Positions 43,679 through 53,506 of a stretch of DNA of 64,000 nt are shown here, piece after piece. The DNA comes from Tepidiphilus margaritifer DSM 15129 (GTDB taxonomy: Bacteria; Pseudomonadota; Gammaproteobacteria; Burkholderiales; Rhodocyclaceae), in NCBI RefSeq assembly GCF_000425565.1, contig NZ_AUDR01000015.1:186001-250000 (forward strand), read 5' to 3'. The notes beneath the pieces are model-generated. The model was not told the DNA's origin, ran no database searches, and worked only from the letters and a program-made list of their open reading frames with translations. A program made the position numbers and the translations under genes. The stretch's first letter is position 1; the number at the start of each line of letters is the position of its first letter.

Positions 43679-43692
43679 TTGATCCAAAGCAA
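43679..43692 (+). promoter_or_regulatory. FNR/Anr-like box upstream of cytochrome c peroxidase
   Basis: TTGATCCAAAGCAA matches the FNR/Anr consensus TTGATNNNNATCAA with one mismatch, 81 bases before the peroxidase start. Anr/FNR control of this family's peroxidase is known in other proteobacteria. Confidence 0.65.
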
Positions 43693-43773
43693 ACTTTGGC
43701 GCTTTTTCCCGGTAGCAAGGAGCGCAATGGACTAAATTTGCCTTACAAATTTTTCCTTCCGCCGGAGGCTCTC

Positions 43774-44799
43774 ATGACCCGCAAGCTCCTCTTCACCGCG
43801 ATCGTCGCCGCCTTCGCCGTTTCCGCAGTCCAGGCAGCCATGACCGAAACACCCGCCGAACTGCGCGAGAAAGCCAAGGCCATCATCCAGCCGATCGAAC
43901 CCGCCAAGATCGAACATCAGGCCAAAGTCGATCTCGGCCGTCAGCTCTTCTTCGAACCGCGCCTGTCGATGTCCGGCATCATCTCCTGCAACACCTGTCA
44001 CAATCTGTCGTTGGGCGGAACGGATAATCTCAAAACCGCCATCGGCCACAAATGGCAACCCGGGCCGGTCAATACCCCCACCGTGTTCAACGCTTCGCTC
44101 AACATCGCCCAGTTCTGGGACGGACGTGCCGCCAACTTACAGGAACAGGCCGCCGGTCCGATTCAAAACCCCATCGAGATGAGCATGCCGCACACGCTCG
44201 CCGTGGCCGTGCTGCAATCCATTCCCGGCTACGTCGATGAATTCAAAAAAGTCTATGGAACCGAGGCCATTACCCTGCAAGAAATTACCGATGCGATGGC
44301 CGAGTTCGAAAAGACCCTGGTCACCCCGAATTCGCGTTTCGACAAATGGCTCAAGGGCGACGACAAGGCGCTCACCGCGACCGAGCTCGAAGGATTCAAG
44401 CTCTTCTACGATAGCGGCTGCATCGCCTGCCACAACGGTCCCAACCTCGGTGGCAATTCGTTCCAGAAACTGGGGGTGGTGGAACCCTACAAATCCACTT
44501 CTCCCGCCGAAGGCCGCGCGGCGGTGACCAAGAAGGACGAAGACCGCTGGTACTTCAAAGTGCCCACCTTGAGAAACGTCGAACTCACCTATCCTTACTT
44601 CCACGACGGCGAAGCCGCCACTCTGGAAGACGCCGTCACACTGATGGGGCGCCTGCAACTCGGCCGCACGTTCACCGACGACGAACTGAAGAAGATCGTC
44701 GCCTTCCTGTATACGCTCACTGGCGAGCGGCCGCAAATGCCTTTGCCGCTGCTGCCGCCTTCCGGCCCGAATACGCCGCGCCCCGATCCCTTCAAGTGA
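43774..44799 (+). CDS. Di-haem cytochrome c peroxidase
   Basis: This is a periplasmic di-haem peroxidase of the CcpA/MauG superfamily, 341 residues, which reduces hydrogen peroxide with electrons from small cytochromes c. A signal peptide ends near Ala21. Two haem c attachment motifs are present: CNTCH (72-76) and CIACH (216-220). The region PTVFNASLNIAQFWDGRAAN and the C-terminal VPTLRNVELTYPYFHDGEA are family signatures. GGAGG lies five bases before the ATG. Haem attachment would rely on the ccm genes in this window. The nearby FNR-like box suggests low-oxygen expression, matching the ubiUVT operon upstream. Confidence 0.95.
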   Translation: MTRKLLFTAIVAAFAVSAVQAAMTETPAELREKAKAIIQPIEPAKIEHQAKVDLGRQLFFEPRLSMSGIISCNTCHNLSLGGTDNLKTAIGHKWQPGPVNTPTVFNASLNIAQFWDGRAANLQEQAAGPIQNPIEMSMPHTLAVAVLQSIPGYVDEFKKVYGTEAITLQEITDAMAEFEKTLVTPNSRFDKWLKGDDKALTATELEGFKLFYDSGCIACHNGPNLGGNSFQKLGVVEPYKSTSPAEGRAAVTKKDEDRWYFKVPTLRNVELTYPYFHDGEAATLEDAVTLMGRLQLGRTFTDDELKKIVAFLYTLTGERPQMPLPLLPPSGPNTPRPDPFK

Positions 44800-44806
44800 C
44801 TCGTCA

Positions 44807-44829
44807 CGCGGCACCCCAAGGGTGCCGCG
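44807..44829 (+). terminator. Hairpin after the peroxidase gene
   Basis: CGCGGCACC (44807-44815), CCAAG, GGTGCCGCG (44821-44829) is a perfect nine-base stem eight bases after the stop. No T tract follows, so termination efficiency is uncertain. Confidence 0.5.
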
Positions 44830-44903
44830 ACACCGCCCGAAACACTCCTTCTCGTCCGGATGGGCTATCATGGGCTCACCGGACTCGATTTTTTCTTGCT
44901 GCG

Positions 44904-45995
44904 ATGCGCCCCTCCTGCGCCACCATCGATCTCGACGCCCTACGCGCCAATTACCTTCTCGCCAAACGCCTGGCTGGCGGCCGGGCATTGGCCGTGGTCA
45001 AAGCCGACGCCTACGGTCACGGGGCGATTGCCTGCGCCAAGGCGCTCGAGCCCCTTGCCGATGGCTTTGCCGTCGCTTTCCTCGAAGAGGCGGTCACGCT
45101 GCGTACCGCCGGCATCACCCGGCCGATCGTACTCCTCGAAGGGGTGTTCGACCCGGCCGAGCTCGAGACTGCCGCCGAACTCGATTTATGGCCGGTCGTG
45201 CACCACGAGACACAACTGCGCATGCTCGAACTCGCGCCGCGCCGACCCCGCCGCATCTGGGTCAAGATCAACACGGGCATGAACCGCGTCGGCTTCGCCC
45301 CTCACGAAGCCCCGGCCGTGTGGCGGCGTCTGCAGGCGGTCCCCAATCTTGACCCCCCCGTATGGATGACGCATTTCGCCTGTGCCGACGATCCGACCTC
45401 GAGCATGACGCTCGAACAAATTCGGCGTTTCCACGGCGGCATAGCGACCCTGCCGGGCGAGACGAGCCTTGCCAACTCCGCAGCGCTGCTCGCCTGGCCG
45501 CAGGCACGCGGCGACTGGGCCCGCCCCGGGATTCTGCTCTACGGCGGCAACCCCCTCGTCGTCGGCGCCGATCCCGACATGGCCAATGCCCTGCGGCCGG
45601 TCATGACCCTCACGAGCAAAATCTTTGCCACCCGGTGGCTCGCCCCCGGCGAAACCTTGGGTTATGGAGCCACCTTCGTGGCCGAACGGCCGACCCGCGT
45701 CGGTTTGGTCGCCATCGGCTACGCCGATGGCTATCCGCGCCATGCGCCCACCGGTACGCCCGTGGCGGTAGGCGGTCGGCGCACGCGGCTCATCGGTCGC
45801 GTTTCGATGGACATGCTCACGGTCGACCTCTCGCCGCTGCCCGAAGACCTCGGCCAGGGCGCGATCGTGGAGCTATGGGGCGAGCACATTCCGGTCGATG
45901 AAGTGGCCCGCGCCGCCGGCACCATCTCCTACGAGCTGCTGTGCCACGTCAAGCGGGTCCACCGCATCCACCGCGGCACCGAATTCACACCTTGA
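44904..45995 (+). CDS. alr: Alanine racemase
   Basis: This PLP enzyme interconverts L- and D-alanine for peptidoglycan. It has 363 residues. The PLP lysine is Lys33 in [10 protein letters not shown], and the second catalytic tyrosine lies in the TLGYGATF motif; [21 protein letters not shown] and RPGILLYGG are also typical. I use the ATG at 44904, which begins the conserved [16 protein letters not shown]; the frame upstream has no homology. Its stop overlaps the convergent chemoreceptor gene by eleven bases. Confidence 0.96.
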   Translation: MRPSCATIDLDALRANYLLAKRLAGGRALAVVKADAYGHGAIACAKALEPLADGFAVAFLEEAVTLRTAGITRPIVLLEGVFDPAELETAAELDLWPVVHHETQLRMLELAPRRPRRIWVKINTGMNRVGFAPHEAPAVWRRLQAVPNLDPPVWMTHFACADDPTSSMTLEQIRRFHGGIATLPGETSLANSAALLAWPQARGDWARPGILLYGGNPLVVGADPDMANALRPVMTLTSKIFATRWLAPGETLGYGATFVAERPTRVGLVAIGYADGYPRHAPTGTPVAVGGRRTRLIGRVSMDMLTVDLSPLPEDLGQGAIVELWGEHIPVDEVARAAGTISYELLCHVKRVHRIHRGTEFTP

Positions 45996-48006
45996 AGTGC
46001 TCGGCCCGTTGGCGCAGGCTCGAGGCCGCTTCCTGCAGTGCCTTGGCCTGTGCCTCGCTGTCTTTGGCCGCCGCAGCCGAAGCCTCAGCGCCCTCGGCGA
46101 TACGCTCCACCCGCTGCGCGATCGAATGGACGGCCTCGGTCTGCTGCTCCAGCGCCTGATCCACTTCCTGCACGGCCCGGCTGGTTTCGGCTGCCTCCTG
46201 CCGGATTTCATCGATCGCGCGCCGTGCCTGACGGGCATTTTCCACCCCCCGTTGAACTTCGGTCACCCCGGCATTCATGCCGGACACGGCTTCGCTCGTC
46301 GCATGCTGGATCTTGTCGATCATGTCGCCGATCTCGCGGGTCGCGCTGCCGGTGCGCTCGGCGAGCTTGCGCACCTCGTCGGCCACCACGGCGAACCCAC
46401 GCCCCTGTTCCCCGGCGCGCGCTGCCTCGATGGCCGCGTTGAGTGCCAACAGATTCGTCTGATCCGCGATCTCGCGGATCGTGGCCACGATACTCGAAAT
46501 CTGCTGCGAGAACCCGTCCAGAGTCCGAATCCGGTCGGCCGCCTCCTCCACGATTCTGGCGATCTGGTTCATCCCTTCGATCGCCGCGGCGATCGTCTCG
46601 GCCCCTTCGTCCGATTTCTCCATGGACGCCTGAGCGCGCTGCGCCGTCTCGCGCATGTGCTGCGCGAGCTGGTTCAAGGCCACACTGAACTCCTCCATCG
46701 CGGCGGCCACCGCATGGGTGTCTCCTGCCTGAGCGGCGACACGCTGCTGCACTTCCTCCGCCTGCCGTTCGATCGTCTTGGCCCGCGTGGCCACATCGCC
46801 CGCCTCGCGCTGCAAGGCGCCGATGAGACTGGCGAGTTCCGAACGCATATGGTTGATCGCCGCGGCCAGACGCCCCAGCTCGTCATTGCGCTCGTAGTGC
46901 AAGGTCTGGCTCAGATCCCCGGACGCCATGCGCTCGGTTACCATGACGAAGGTATCGAGCGGACGCAAGGCACGGCGCACCAGCCACACCATCACCAGGG
47001 CAAGCAAAACCGCTTCCCCAATGGACGCAAGTGAATTGCGCAGGATATTGCCAAAGAGATCCTCCGCGAGCTCGTCGACGTAGGCCGAAGAGACGACCAA
47101 CCAATCCCACTCGGGAAAATAGGCATAGGCGGCGACTTTCTCCCGCGGCTTGTCTTTGCCCGGATCGATCCATTGATAGCGAATGATCCCGTTTTTCTTC
47201 TCCAACATTTCGCCAATGAAGTCAAACCCATTAGCATCACGCATTTGTCGTATATTCTTCCCCTCCAACGATGGGTGAAAACGAAGATACCCATCTTTGT
47301 CGAGCACGTAGACATAGCCTGTCTCGCCTATTTTGATACTGGCAACCGAATCACGAAACTTGGACAACAGGCTGCCCATGGGATAGCCGATGAACCAGGC
47401 TCCGACCACCTTGCCATCCTCAGACTTCATCGGCTCATAGATGGTCATGTAATCTTTGCCGAAAAGGACCGCTGGCCCGATGTACTCCTCCCCTGCAAGC
47501 AAGCGTTTGTAGGCCGGGTGATTACGATCGAGAGTGGTCAAGAAGGCCCGCGAACCGTCTTCCTTACGCAGGGAGGTCGAGATGCGCAGGAAATCGTCAC
47601 CCACGCGCTCGAAAATCGTCGCCACCGAGCCCGTCTGCTCCGTCAGGAGATCGGCCTCGATGAAACGCTCGTTCATCTCCATTCCGCCCAACCGAAAGAT
47701 GGGGACCTTCATCTTGGCCGGCCCCATTTCCGTCGTCTGCTTGGTATCGATGTCGACTCGAGTCCCATAAGGGAACAAACTCTTTAACATCTTGAGCTGA
47801 GAGCGTACCGACACGGTGACGGCCTCGTGCAGCATCTGCAGGCGCGAGAGCACGTCGCGTGTCTGGAAACTCATGGTCTCGTCGATGCGGCGCTGCAGTT
47901 TTTCCCATTCCAGGCCGCCGATCACGGCGGTACTCAGCGCGATGAAGCATACCGTGGCGATCGCCACCCCCATGGCGATACGACGTGTGAGACTCTGTTC
48001 ACTCAT
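45985..48006 (-). CDS. Methyl-accepting chemotaxis protein with periplasmic Cache domain
   Basis: This is a 673-residue chemoreceptor. A membrane helix near residues 11-30 leads to a large periplasmic Cache-type sensor domain (Cache_3-Cache_2 fusion type, to about 318). A second membrane helix, a HAMP domain ([20 protein letters not shown]) and a methyl-accepting domain follow, whose hairpin tip reads [20 protein letters not shown] then [20 protein letters not shown]. It ends RAEHFKV with no CheR-tethering pentapeptide. I start it at the ATG at 48006 (MSEQSLTRR). A sigma-28 promoter lies 34-60 bases upstream. The ligand is unknown. Confidence 0.95.
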   Translation of the reverse strand: MSEQSLTRRIAMGVAIATVCFIALSTAVIGGLEWEKLQRRIDETMSFQTRDVLSRLQMLHEAVTVSVRSQLKMLKSLFPYGTRVDIDTKQTTEMGPAKMKVPIFRLGGMEMNERFIEADLLTEQTGSVATIFERVGDDFLRISTSLRKEDGSRAFLTTLDRNHPAYKRLLAGEEYIGPAVLFGKDYMTIYEPMKSEDGKVVGAWFIGYPMGSLLSKFRDSVASIKIGETGYVYVLDKDGYLRFHPSLEGKNIRQMRDANGFDFIGEMLEKKNGIIRYQWIDPGKDKPREKVAAYAYFPEWDWLVVSSAYVDELAEDLFGNILRNSLASIGEAVLLALVMVWLVRRALRPLDTFVMVTERMASGDLSQTLHYERNDELGRLAAAINHMRSELASLIGALQREAGDVATRAKTIERQAEEVQQRVAAQAGDTHAVAAAMEEFSVALNQLAQHMRETAQRAQASMEKSDEGAETIAAAIEGMNQIARIVEEAADRIRTLDGFSQQISSIVATIREIADQTNLLALNAAIEAARAGEQGRGFAVVADEVRKLAERTGSATREIGDMIDKIQHATSEAVSGMNAGVTEVQRGVENARQARRAIDEIRQEAAETSRAVQEVDQALEQQTEAVHSIAQRVERIAEGAEASAAAAKDSEAQAKALQEAASSLRQRAEHFKV

Positions 48007-48039
48007 GGTTCTTCCCTGTTCCCTGCTGAATAATGATTT

Positions 48040-48066
48040 ATATCGGTGTTTCTCCAGCAAACTTTA
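48040..48066 (-). promoter_or_regulatory. Sigma-28 (FliA) promoter of the chemoreceptor gene
   Basis: On the minus strand TAAAGTTT (48066-48059), 11 bases, ACCGATAT (48047-48040) matches the sigma-28 consensus TAAAGTTT-N11-GCCGATAA at 14 of 16 positions with exact spacing. It lies 34 bases before the start codon. This places the receptor in the late flagellar/chemotaxis regulon. Confidence 0.85.
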
Positions 48067-48188
48067 GCAAGATTCACGAGCGTACTCCAATTTCTTGCGC
48101 AGTTACCCCTCATTCGATCAGCGCTGCGCTATCATGAAACCGATGCATCCTTGATGTGATTCCAGCCGCCGCTTCGAGGAACGACTCC

Positions 48189-49034
48189 ATGAACACCGCC
48201 TCCACGCCCCTTGCCGAACCTTCGCAACTCGACATCCCGCCTGCCCCCGATGTCCTGACCGCCATCGCCCGCGAAGCCGAAGCGGAAAACCCGAACCTCG
48301 CCAAGCTCGCCAAGATGATCCAGCAGGATCCGGCGCTCGCTGCGGCCGTGCTGCGTGCGGCCAACGGCGTCATGCGCATGCGCAAGATCGAATCGGTGGC
48401 CCAGGCGCTGCAGGTGATCGGCCTCGAGCGCACGCACCAGATCGTGCTGCACGCCCTGCTGCACTCCACCTTTGGCTTGCCCAAAAATCTGCGGCCTTCC
48501 ATCTGGGACGAACTGCGGGTCGCGGCCGAAGCCGCTGCAGATTTCGCCCGCCTGATGCGTACCGTGCCGCCCCCCATGGCCCACACGGCGGCACTCTTGC
48601 ACGACACGGGGTTTTTCCTGCTCGCGCGCAACCATCCCGATTATCACGAGACGCTCTCGCTCGCCCGGGTCGATCCAGAAAAACCCTTTACTGAGCACGA
48701 ATTCGAGCGCTACAAGACGCATCACGCCGTGGTCGGTTTTTTCCTCGCCCGGCGCTGGGGCCTGGCCGAACCGGTGGCCCTGGCGATCAACCATCACCAC
48801 GACTATGTGAGCGTCTTCGAAGAGACGACGCTGCCGCCCCAGGTACCACACCTGGTGAGCCTCATCGCCATGGGCGACGTCGTGGCGGCCGAGACGGTCG
48901 GCATCGGACGCGACAAGGAATGGCACAAGGCACGCGGTCCGGTGGCCGAATTTTTCGGACTCACCGAAGACGAGCTCGACGACATGATCGAAGCGGAAAT
49001 CGCCCAGCAGCGCGCGGCTACGAACGTGCGCTGA
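48189..49034 (+). CDS. HDOD domain protein
   Basis: This is a 281-residue protein consisting almost wholly of an HDOD domain, a catalytically altered HD fold used in signalling, often linked with c-di-GMP or chemotaxis. The pattern LAKLAKMIQQDPALAAAVLR, then GLERTHQIVLHALLHS and AALLHDTGFFLLARNHPDYH, is typical; the LLHDTG site resembles the HD signature, and NHHHDY lies further on. No other output domain is attached. It is divergent from the chemoreceptor gene, separated by 182 bases, which hints at a shared motility role. Confidence 0.9.
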   Translation: MNTASTPLAEPSQLDIPPAPDVLTAIAREAEAENPNLAKLAKMIQQDPALAAAVLRAANGVMRMRKIESVAQALQVIGLERTHQIVLHALLHSTFGLPKNLRPSIWDELRVAAEAAADFARLMRTVPPPMAHTAALLHDTGFFLLARNHPDYHETLSLARVDPEKPFTEHEFERYKTHHAVVGFFLARRWGLAEPVALAINHHHDYVSVFEETTLPPQVPHLVSLIAMGDVVAAETVGIGRDKEWHKARGPVAEFFGLTEDELDDMIEAEIAQQRAATNVR

Positions 49035-49053
49035 GCATGAGCCCCGTGAGGGT

Positions 49054-49938
49054 TCAATTTCCTGGGGCCAGCCCCGCCTTCTGCCGCTCCGCTTCGATCG
49101 CCGCGCGCAGCGTCTGGGTGAATTCCCCCTCGGCCGGCGCCTGCGCGAGCAGTCGTTCCCAGCGCTCCACCGCTTTGGCGTGGTCCCCGGCCGCGGCGGC
49201 CGCCGCCCCGCCCATCGCGAGCGCCTTGGGTTCGTTCGGAGCGAGCGAGAGCGCCCGCTCTATCAGAGCCGAAGAGTCAGCGTCGAACCCGCCGCGAGCG
49301 ACGACCAGTAATTCGGCCCACTCGACGAGTACCGTGGGTTCCTGGGGAATCTTCGCCCCCAGCCGATCCCAGCCGGCAGCCACGAGCGCCGGATCTCCCA
49401 GCACGCGATAAGAACGGGCGAGCATCAGCCAGGATTGGGCGTCGCCCTCCCCGCTTTCCAGCCGCGCTTCGAGCCGTGCCACCATGGACTTGATCTGATC
49501 GAGTGAAACACCGGCAGCTCCCGCCGCCTGCGCCGCCGCGGCTTCGCGCGTGGCCGCGAGTACCGCCTCCTCGTTCGCCCAGCGAGGAGCCCCTACCAGC
49601 AGATAAACCGCCGCGGCGAGCACCGGCAGCCCCACGCCGACGAACACGGCCGTCATGGGCGAAGTTCCCTGACGCCGAACATGCCGCGCGCGCGCCTGCG
49701 CTTCAAGCAAGGCACGCGCTTCCAGCTCGCGCCGGGCTTGCTCATAGGCCGAATCGTCCAGTTCGCCCGCCGTGCGCGCCGCCTCCAGGGAAGCAAATTC
49801 TTCGCGCAGTACCACTAGGGCTGCTTGGGCCTGGGCTGCCTCGTCGGAGGCCATCCCCTGGCGCCGCACGAGCGGCCACACGACCCAAGCCGTAGCCACC
49901 AACGCCACGAGCGCCGCCATCCCCAGGAATCCCGTCAC
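49054..49938 (-). CDS. ccmI: c-type cytochrome biogenesis protein CcmI
   Basis: CcmI holds apocytochrome c for haem ligation by the CcmF-CcmH complex. Its 294 residues have an N-terminal membrane helix (LGMAALVALVATAWVVWPLV), a leucine-zipper-like helical loop (LVVLREEFASLEAARTAGEL), a second helix (about 95-117), and a periplasmic TPR region (AQSWLMLARSYRVLGDPALV onward). Its ATG overlaps the ccmH stop in ATGA. It is the last gene of the ccmABCDEFGHI operon. Confidence 0.93.
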   Translation of the reverse strand: MTGFLGMAALVALVATAWVVWPLVRRQGMASDEAAQAQAALVVLREEFASLEAARTAGELDDSAYEQARRELEARALLEAQARARHVRRQGTSPMTAVFVGVGLPVLAAAVYLLVGAPRWANEEAVLAATREAAAAQAAGAAGVSLDQIKSMVARLEARLESGEGDAQSWLMLARSYRVLGDPALVAAGWDRLGAKIPQEPTVLVEWAELLVVARGGFDADSSALIERALSLAPNEPKALAMGGAAAAAAGDHAKAVERWERLLAQAPAEGEFTQTLRAAIEAERQKAGLAPGN

Positions 49939-50462
49939 GACCGTTCCCCTTCATTCGTGCCGCGCAGCAAGGCTTCGGCGCGCGCCGCCTCGTCGGCCGA
50001 GAGCGTCGGCGTTCCTTCCCGCGCACGGCGGCGCAGCGCCCGCCACAGGGCGAGCACACCGGCGAGTACCAAAACGAACGGCCCCACCCACAACGCCACC
50101 GTACTCGCCTTCAAGGGTGGCTGATAGAGCACGAAGTCGCCATAGCGCGCCACCAGGTAGGCACGCACCTCCTCCTCGCTCTTGCCGGCGGCAAGCTGCT
50201 CGCGCACCTGGTTCATCAGGTCATGGGCAAGCTCGGCGTTGGACTCGGCGATCGACTGATTCTGGCACACGAGGCAGCGCAGCTCGTGCCCGAGCTTCAG
50301 GGCACGCGCCTCGATCGCCGGGTCGCCCACGGGTCGTGCCTGGGGCACTTCCCCGGTCGCTTGGGCAAAGCCGAAACGGCCCACGAACAAACAGAGCAAG
50401 ACGGCAAGCGCAAAGCCCTGCCAGGCGCGTGTTCCCTTGGCAAAAAACCGGTTGCCACTCAT
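49935..50462 (-). CDS. ccmH: Cytochrome c-type biogenesis protein CcmH
   Basis: CcmH is a membrane-anchored thiol oxidoreductase that keeps the CXXCH motif of apocytochrome c reduced. The 175-residue protein has a signal/anchor region (about 14-32), then the active site RCLVCQNQSIAES with its LRCXXC motif, and a C-terminal membrane helix (VALWVGPFVLVLAGVLALWR). It lacks the TPR part, which is the separate CcmI here. The ATG at 50462 overlaps the ccmG stop in ATGA. Confidence 0.95.
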   Translation of the reverse strand: MSGNRFFAKGTRAWQGFALAVLLCLFVGRFGFAQATGEVPQARPVGDPAIEARALKLGHELRCLVCQNQSIAESNAELAHDLMNQVREQLAAGKSEEEVRAYLVARYGDFVLYQPPLKASTVALWVGPFVLVLAGVLALWRALRRRAREGTPTLSADEAARAEALLRGTNEGERS

Positions 50463-51055
50463 GGCTTTCCTCCCCCGAGCGCCGCCCATCGGGGCTGCAA
50501 TTCCTCACGCCACGCCCGCTCGTCGATGGGACCGATGTGCTTGTAGCGGATGATGCCCCCGGCGTCGATGAGGAAAGTCTCCGGCACACCATAGACGCCA
50601 TAGTCGATCGCCACGCGCCCGTCGAGATCGAGCACGGCAAACCGATACGGATCGCCTCGCTGGGTGAGCCAGGTCCGTGCCCGCAGAAGCGCCGCTTCAC
50701 GCTCTTCCTGCGGGGAGAGGCGCGAGGCGTCGAGCTCGGCATCGCCGCGAATCTCCTTGTAGTCCAAACCCACGATGGGCACGCCCGCCTCACGGGCGAG
50801 CCGCACCAGCATGGCGTGTTCCTCACGACAGGCAACGCACCACGTGGCCCAGACGTTGAGCAGCCACGGCTGGCCGCGCAGATCGGCCGGGCCTGCGAGC
50901 GTCTCGGGCGAGTCCACCCGCGGCAAGGCGAAGGCCGGGGCCGGTTTGCCGATGAGCGGCGAAGGCACCTCTCGCGGATCGAGGCGGAACGCGTAGGCGA
51001 AGAGCGCGACCAGGGCGACGAAAATGACGAACGGAATCAGGTATTTCAACTTCAT
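50459..51055 (-). CDS. ccmG: Thiol:disulfide interchange protein CcmG/DsbE
   Basis: This is a membrane-anchored thioredoxin-fold protein that transfers reducing power to CcmH or apocytochrome c. Its 198 residues begin with a membrane anchor (LIPFVIFVALVALFAYAFRL). The thioredoxin domain has the active-site WATWCVACREEH, where CVAC replaces the more usual CPTC, and the acidic/cis-proline region GVPETFLIDAGGIIRYKH typical of CcmG. Both ends overlap neighbours by ATGA. Confidence 0.94.
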   Translation of the reverse strand: MKLKYLIPFVIFVALVALFAYAFRLDPREVPSPLIGKPAPAFALPRVDSPETLAGPADLRGQPWLLNVWATWCVACREEHAMLVRLAREAGVPIVGLDYKEIRGDAELDASRLSPQEEREAALLRARTWLTQRGDPYRFAVLDLDGRVAIDYGVYGVPETFLIDAGGIIRYKHIGPIDERAWREELQPRWAALGGGKP

Positions 51056-53052
51056 CGCACCGCCTCCGCAGCCGGTTCGGGCAGCGCCTCCGGCAGGGGA
51101 ACCGAAGCCATGCGCCGCGCGAGCCGCCGGTAGCGCCGATCGAGCGCTGCGGCGAGCCCGCCCACGGCGATCGCGATCGCCCCGAACCAGATCCAGGAAA
51201 TGAAGGGTTTATAGAAGAGCAACACCACCCAGCCGCCATCGCCGGTGGGATCGCCCAGCGACACATAGACGTCGCGGAATACGCCCCAATCGATCGCCGA
51301 TTCGGTCATCGGCATGGCCGAGCGGAAGTAGGCGCGTTTCTCCGGGGCGAGCACCGTGAGCATTCGCCCCTCGCGCCACACCTCGAGCTCGCCGCGCTGC
51401 GCCGTGTAGTTGGGCCCCGGCACCTCGCTCACACCGCGCAGCACGAAGCGGTAACCGGCAAGCTCCGCCGCCTCGCCCGGCATCATCTTCACGTCGAGCC
51501 GCTGCTCCAGCGCCCCCACGAGCGTCACGCCAAGAATGAACACCCCCACGCCCAGGTGCGACAACCACATCCCCCACCAAGAGCCGGGAATGCCGCGCAG
51601 CCGCGCAGCCAGTCCCACCGCACCCCCTTGGCGCAGACGGTCGACGAGCAGCCGCAGCGAGGCCAGAACGACCCAAGCCGTGAGGGCAATCCCCAGGAAG
51701 GCGCCGAACGTGACGTGATTCATTGCCCACACGCCCAGCGCTGCGATGAGCAGCGCCCCGATCAGCTCCGGCCACACCCGGCGCAGTACCCGGGCGAGCG
51801 CATCCCGCTTCCAGCGCAGGAACGGCGCCAAGGCCATCAGCACCACGGCCGGCACCATGAGCGGCACGAAGACGGTCTCGAAATACGGCGGACCCACCGA
51901 GATCTTGCCCGCGTGCAACGCGTCGATCACCATGGGATAGATCGTGCCCAGCAACACCGCCCCGGCAGCCGAAGCCATGAGCACGTTATTGACCAGCAGC
52001 GAACCCTCGCGCGAGACCGGCGCGAAGGCCCCGCCGCCGGAGAGCCGCGGCGCGCGCCAGGCGAAGAGCAGCAGCGACACCCCCACGGTGAGCGCGAGAA
52101 GCCCCAGGATGAACACGCCGCGCTTCGGATCGGACGCAAAGGCATGCACCGAGGTGATCACGCCCGAGCGCACGAGGAACGTTCCCAGCAGCGAAAGCGA
52201 GAACGCCCCGATCGCCAGCAGCACCGTCCAACTGCGAAACGCCCCCCGCTTCTCGGTGACGATGAGCGAATGCAGCAAGGCGGTCCCCAGGAGCCAAGGC
52301 ATGAGCGAAGCGTTCTCCACCGGGTCCCAGAACCACCAGCCGCCCCAGCCCAACTCATAATAGGCCCAAGCCGAACCGACGAGGATGCCCAGCGTGAGGA
52401 ACACCCAGGCGACCAGGGTCCAAGGCCGGGACCAGCGCGCCCAGGCCGCGTCCATCCGCCCCGAAAGCAATGCCGCGATCGCAAACGCAAACGCCACCGC
52501 CATGCCGACGTAGCCCATGTACAGGAGCGGCGGATGGATGATCATGCCCGGATCCTGCAGCATGGGGTTGAGGTCGCGCCCCTCGGCCGGCATCGGTACC
52601 AGTCGCTCGAAGGGATTGGAAGTGAGCACGAGGAAGGCGAGGAACCCCACGCTCACCGCACCCAGCACCCCGAGCACGCGCGCGCGAAAGGACTCGGTGA
52701 GCGAGCGCGAGAAAGCCGCCACCGCCGCCTGCCACAGGGAAAGCGACAGCGCCCACAAGAGCATCGATCCCTCGTGGTTGCCCCACACGCCGGTGAGGCG
52801 ATAGAACCACGGCGTGCGCGTCGAGGAATTGGCCGCCACCAAGAGCACGGAAAAATCGATGCGCAGGAAGGATGCCGTCAGGCAAGCGTAAGCGAGCACG
52901 AGCGCGGCACATTGGGCGAGCGCCGCGCGCCGGGCCGCCGCCATCGCCCCGGCCGAACCGCGCGCCGCGCCTGCAAGGCCGAGCACCGCCTGCACCAGCG
53001 CCAGCGCCCAGGCGAGCGCCAGCGCGAACTGTCCCATCTCGGGGATCATCAC
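51052..53052 (-). CDS. ccmF: Haem lyase CcmF
   Basis: CcmF receives haem from CcmE and, with CcmH/CcmI, attaches it to apocytochrome c. The 666-residue integral membrane protein has the tryptophan-rich WWD domain (WGGWWFWDPVENASLMPWLL). It also has conserved haem-ligand histidines (HEGSMLLWALSLSLWQ, GLxxHPPLLYMGYVG-like, and LLHSLIVTEKR), as well as the C-terminal periplasmic loop. About 15 membrane helices are expected. It lies seven bases after ccmE and overlaps ccmG by four. Confidence 0.97.
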   Translation of the reverse strand: MMIPEMGQFALALAWALALVQAVLGLAGAARGSAGAMAAARRAALAQCAALVLAYACLTASFLRIDFSVLLVAANSSTRTPWFYRLTGVWGNHEGSMLLWALSLSLWQAAVAAFSRSLTESFRARVLGVLGAVSVGFLAFLVLTSNPFERLVPMPAEGRDLNPMLQDPGMIIHPPLLYMGYVGMAVAFAFAIAALLSGRMDAAWARWSRPWTLVAWVFLTLGILVGSAWAYYELGWGGWWFWDPVENASLMPWLLGTALLHSLIVTEKRGAFRSWTVLLAIGAFSLSLLGTFLVRSGVITSVHAFASDPKRGVFILGLLALTVGVSLLLFAWRAPRLSGGGAFAPVSREGSLLVNNVLMASAAGAVLLGTIYPMVIDALHAGKISVGPPYFETVFVPLMVPAVVLMALAPFLRWKRDALARVLRRVWPELIGALLIAALGVWAMNHVTFGAFLGIALTAWVVLASLRLLVDRLRQGGAVGLAARLRGIPGSWWGMWLSHLGVGVFILGVTLVGALEQRLDVKMMPGEAAELAGYRFVLRGVSEVPGPNYTAQRGELEVWREGRMLTVLAPEKRAYFRSAMPMTESAIDWGVFRDVYVSLGDPTGDGGWVVLLFYKPFISWIWFGAIAIAVGGLAAALDRRYRRLARRMASVPLPEALPEPAAEAVR

Positions 53053-53059
53053 GCACTCC

Positions 53060-53506
53060 TCAGGGTTTTAGGGTGGCCGCCGCGCGCTGCGCCTGATCCA
53101 CGGCGTGCTGCGCTTCCACCGGCATGTAGTTCTCGTCGTGCTTGGCGAGCACTTCGCTCGCGACGAACACCCCGTCCGGCCCAAGTTTGCCCTGAGCCAC
53201 CGCCCCCTTGCCCTCGCTGAAGAGATCGGGCAGCGCGCCGCGATAGACGACGGGAATGGTCTTGGCCGTGTCGGTGACGGCAAAACGTACCGTCACGCCG
53301 TCGGGCAGCCGCTCGAGCGAACCTGGCGCCACCAGCCCGCCGATGCGGAAGGTACGCCCGAAAGGCGCCTTGCCCTCGGCCACCTCGGAGGGCGTATGAA
53401 AAAACACCAGATTCTCGCGCATCGCCGAAAGCACCAGCGCCGTGGCCCCGCCAAGCAGGGCGAGCGCCGCGAGGATCAAGGCCAAACGCTTGCCGCGTGC
53501 CGTCAT
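53060..53506 (-). CDS. ccmE: Haem chaperone CcmE
   Basis: CcmE is the periplasmic haem carrier, binding haem covalently through one histidine before handing it to CcmF. The 148-residue protein has an N-terminal membrane anchor ([20 protein letters not shown]) and an OB-fold domain (about 30-130: [20 protein letters not shown]). The haem-binding site is [11 protein letters not shown]. Its ATG overlaps the ccmD stop by four bases. Confidence 0.96.
   Translation of the reverse strand: MTARGKRLALILAALALLGGATALVLSAMRENLVFFHTPSEVAEGKAPFGRTFRIGGLVAPGSLERLPDGVTVRFAVTDTAKTIPVVYRGALPDLFSEGKGAVAQGKLGPDGVFVASEVLAKHDENYMPVEAQHAVDQAQRAAATLKP

Noticed and set aside
43084-44799. 571-codon frame that would fuse ubiV/ubiT sequence to the cytochrome c peroxidase
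   Set aside because: The peroxidase has its own signal peptide and ribosome-binding site at 43774; the upstream part overlaps ubiT in another frame.
51556-53220. 554-codon plus-strand frame opposite ccmF
   Set aside because: Arg/His/Pro-rich shadow translation; ccmF on the other strand has full WWD-domain homology.
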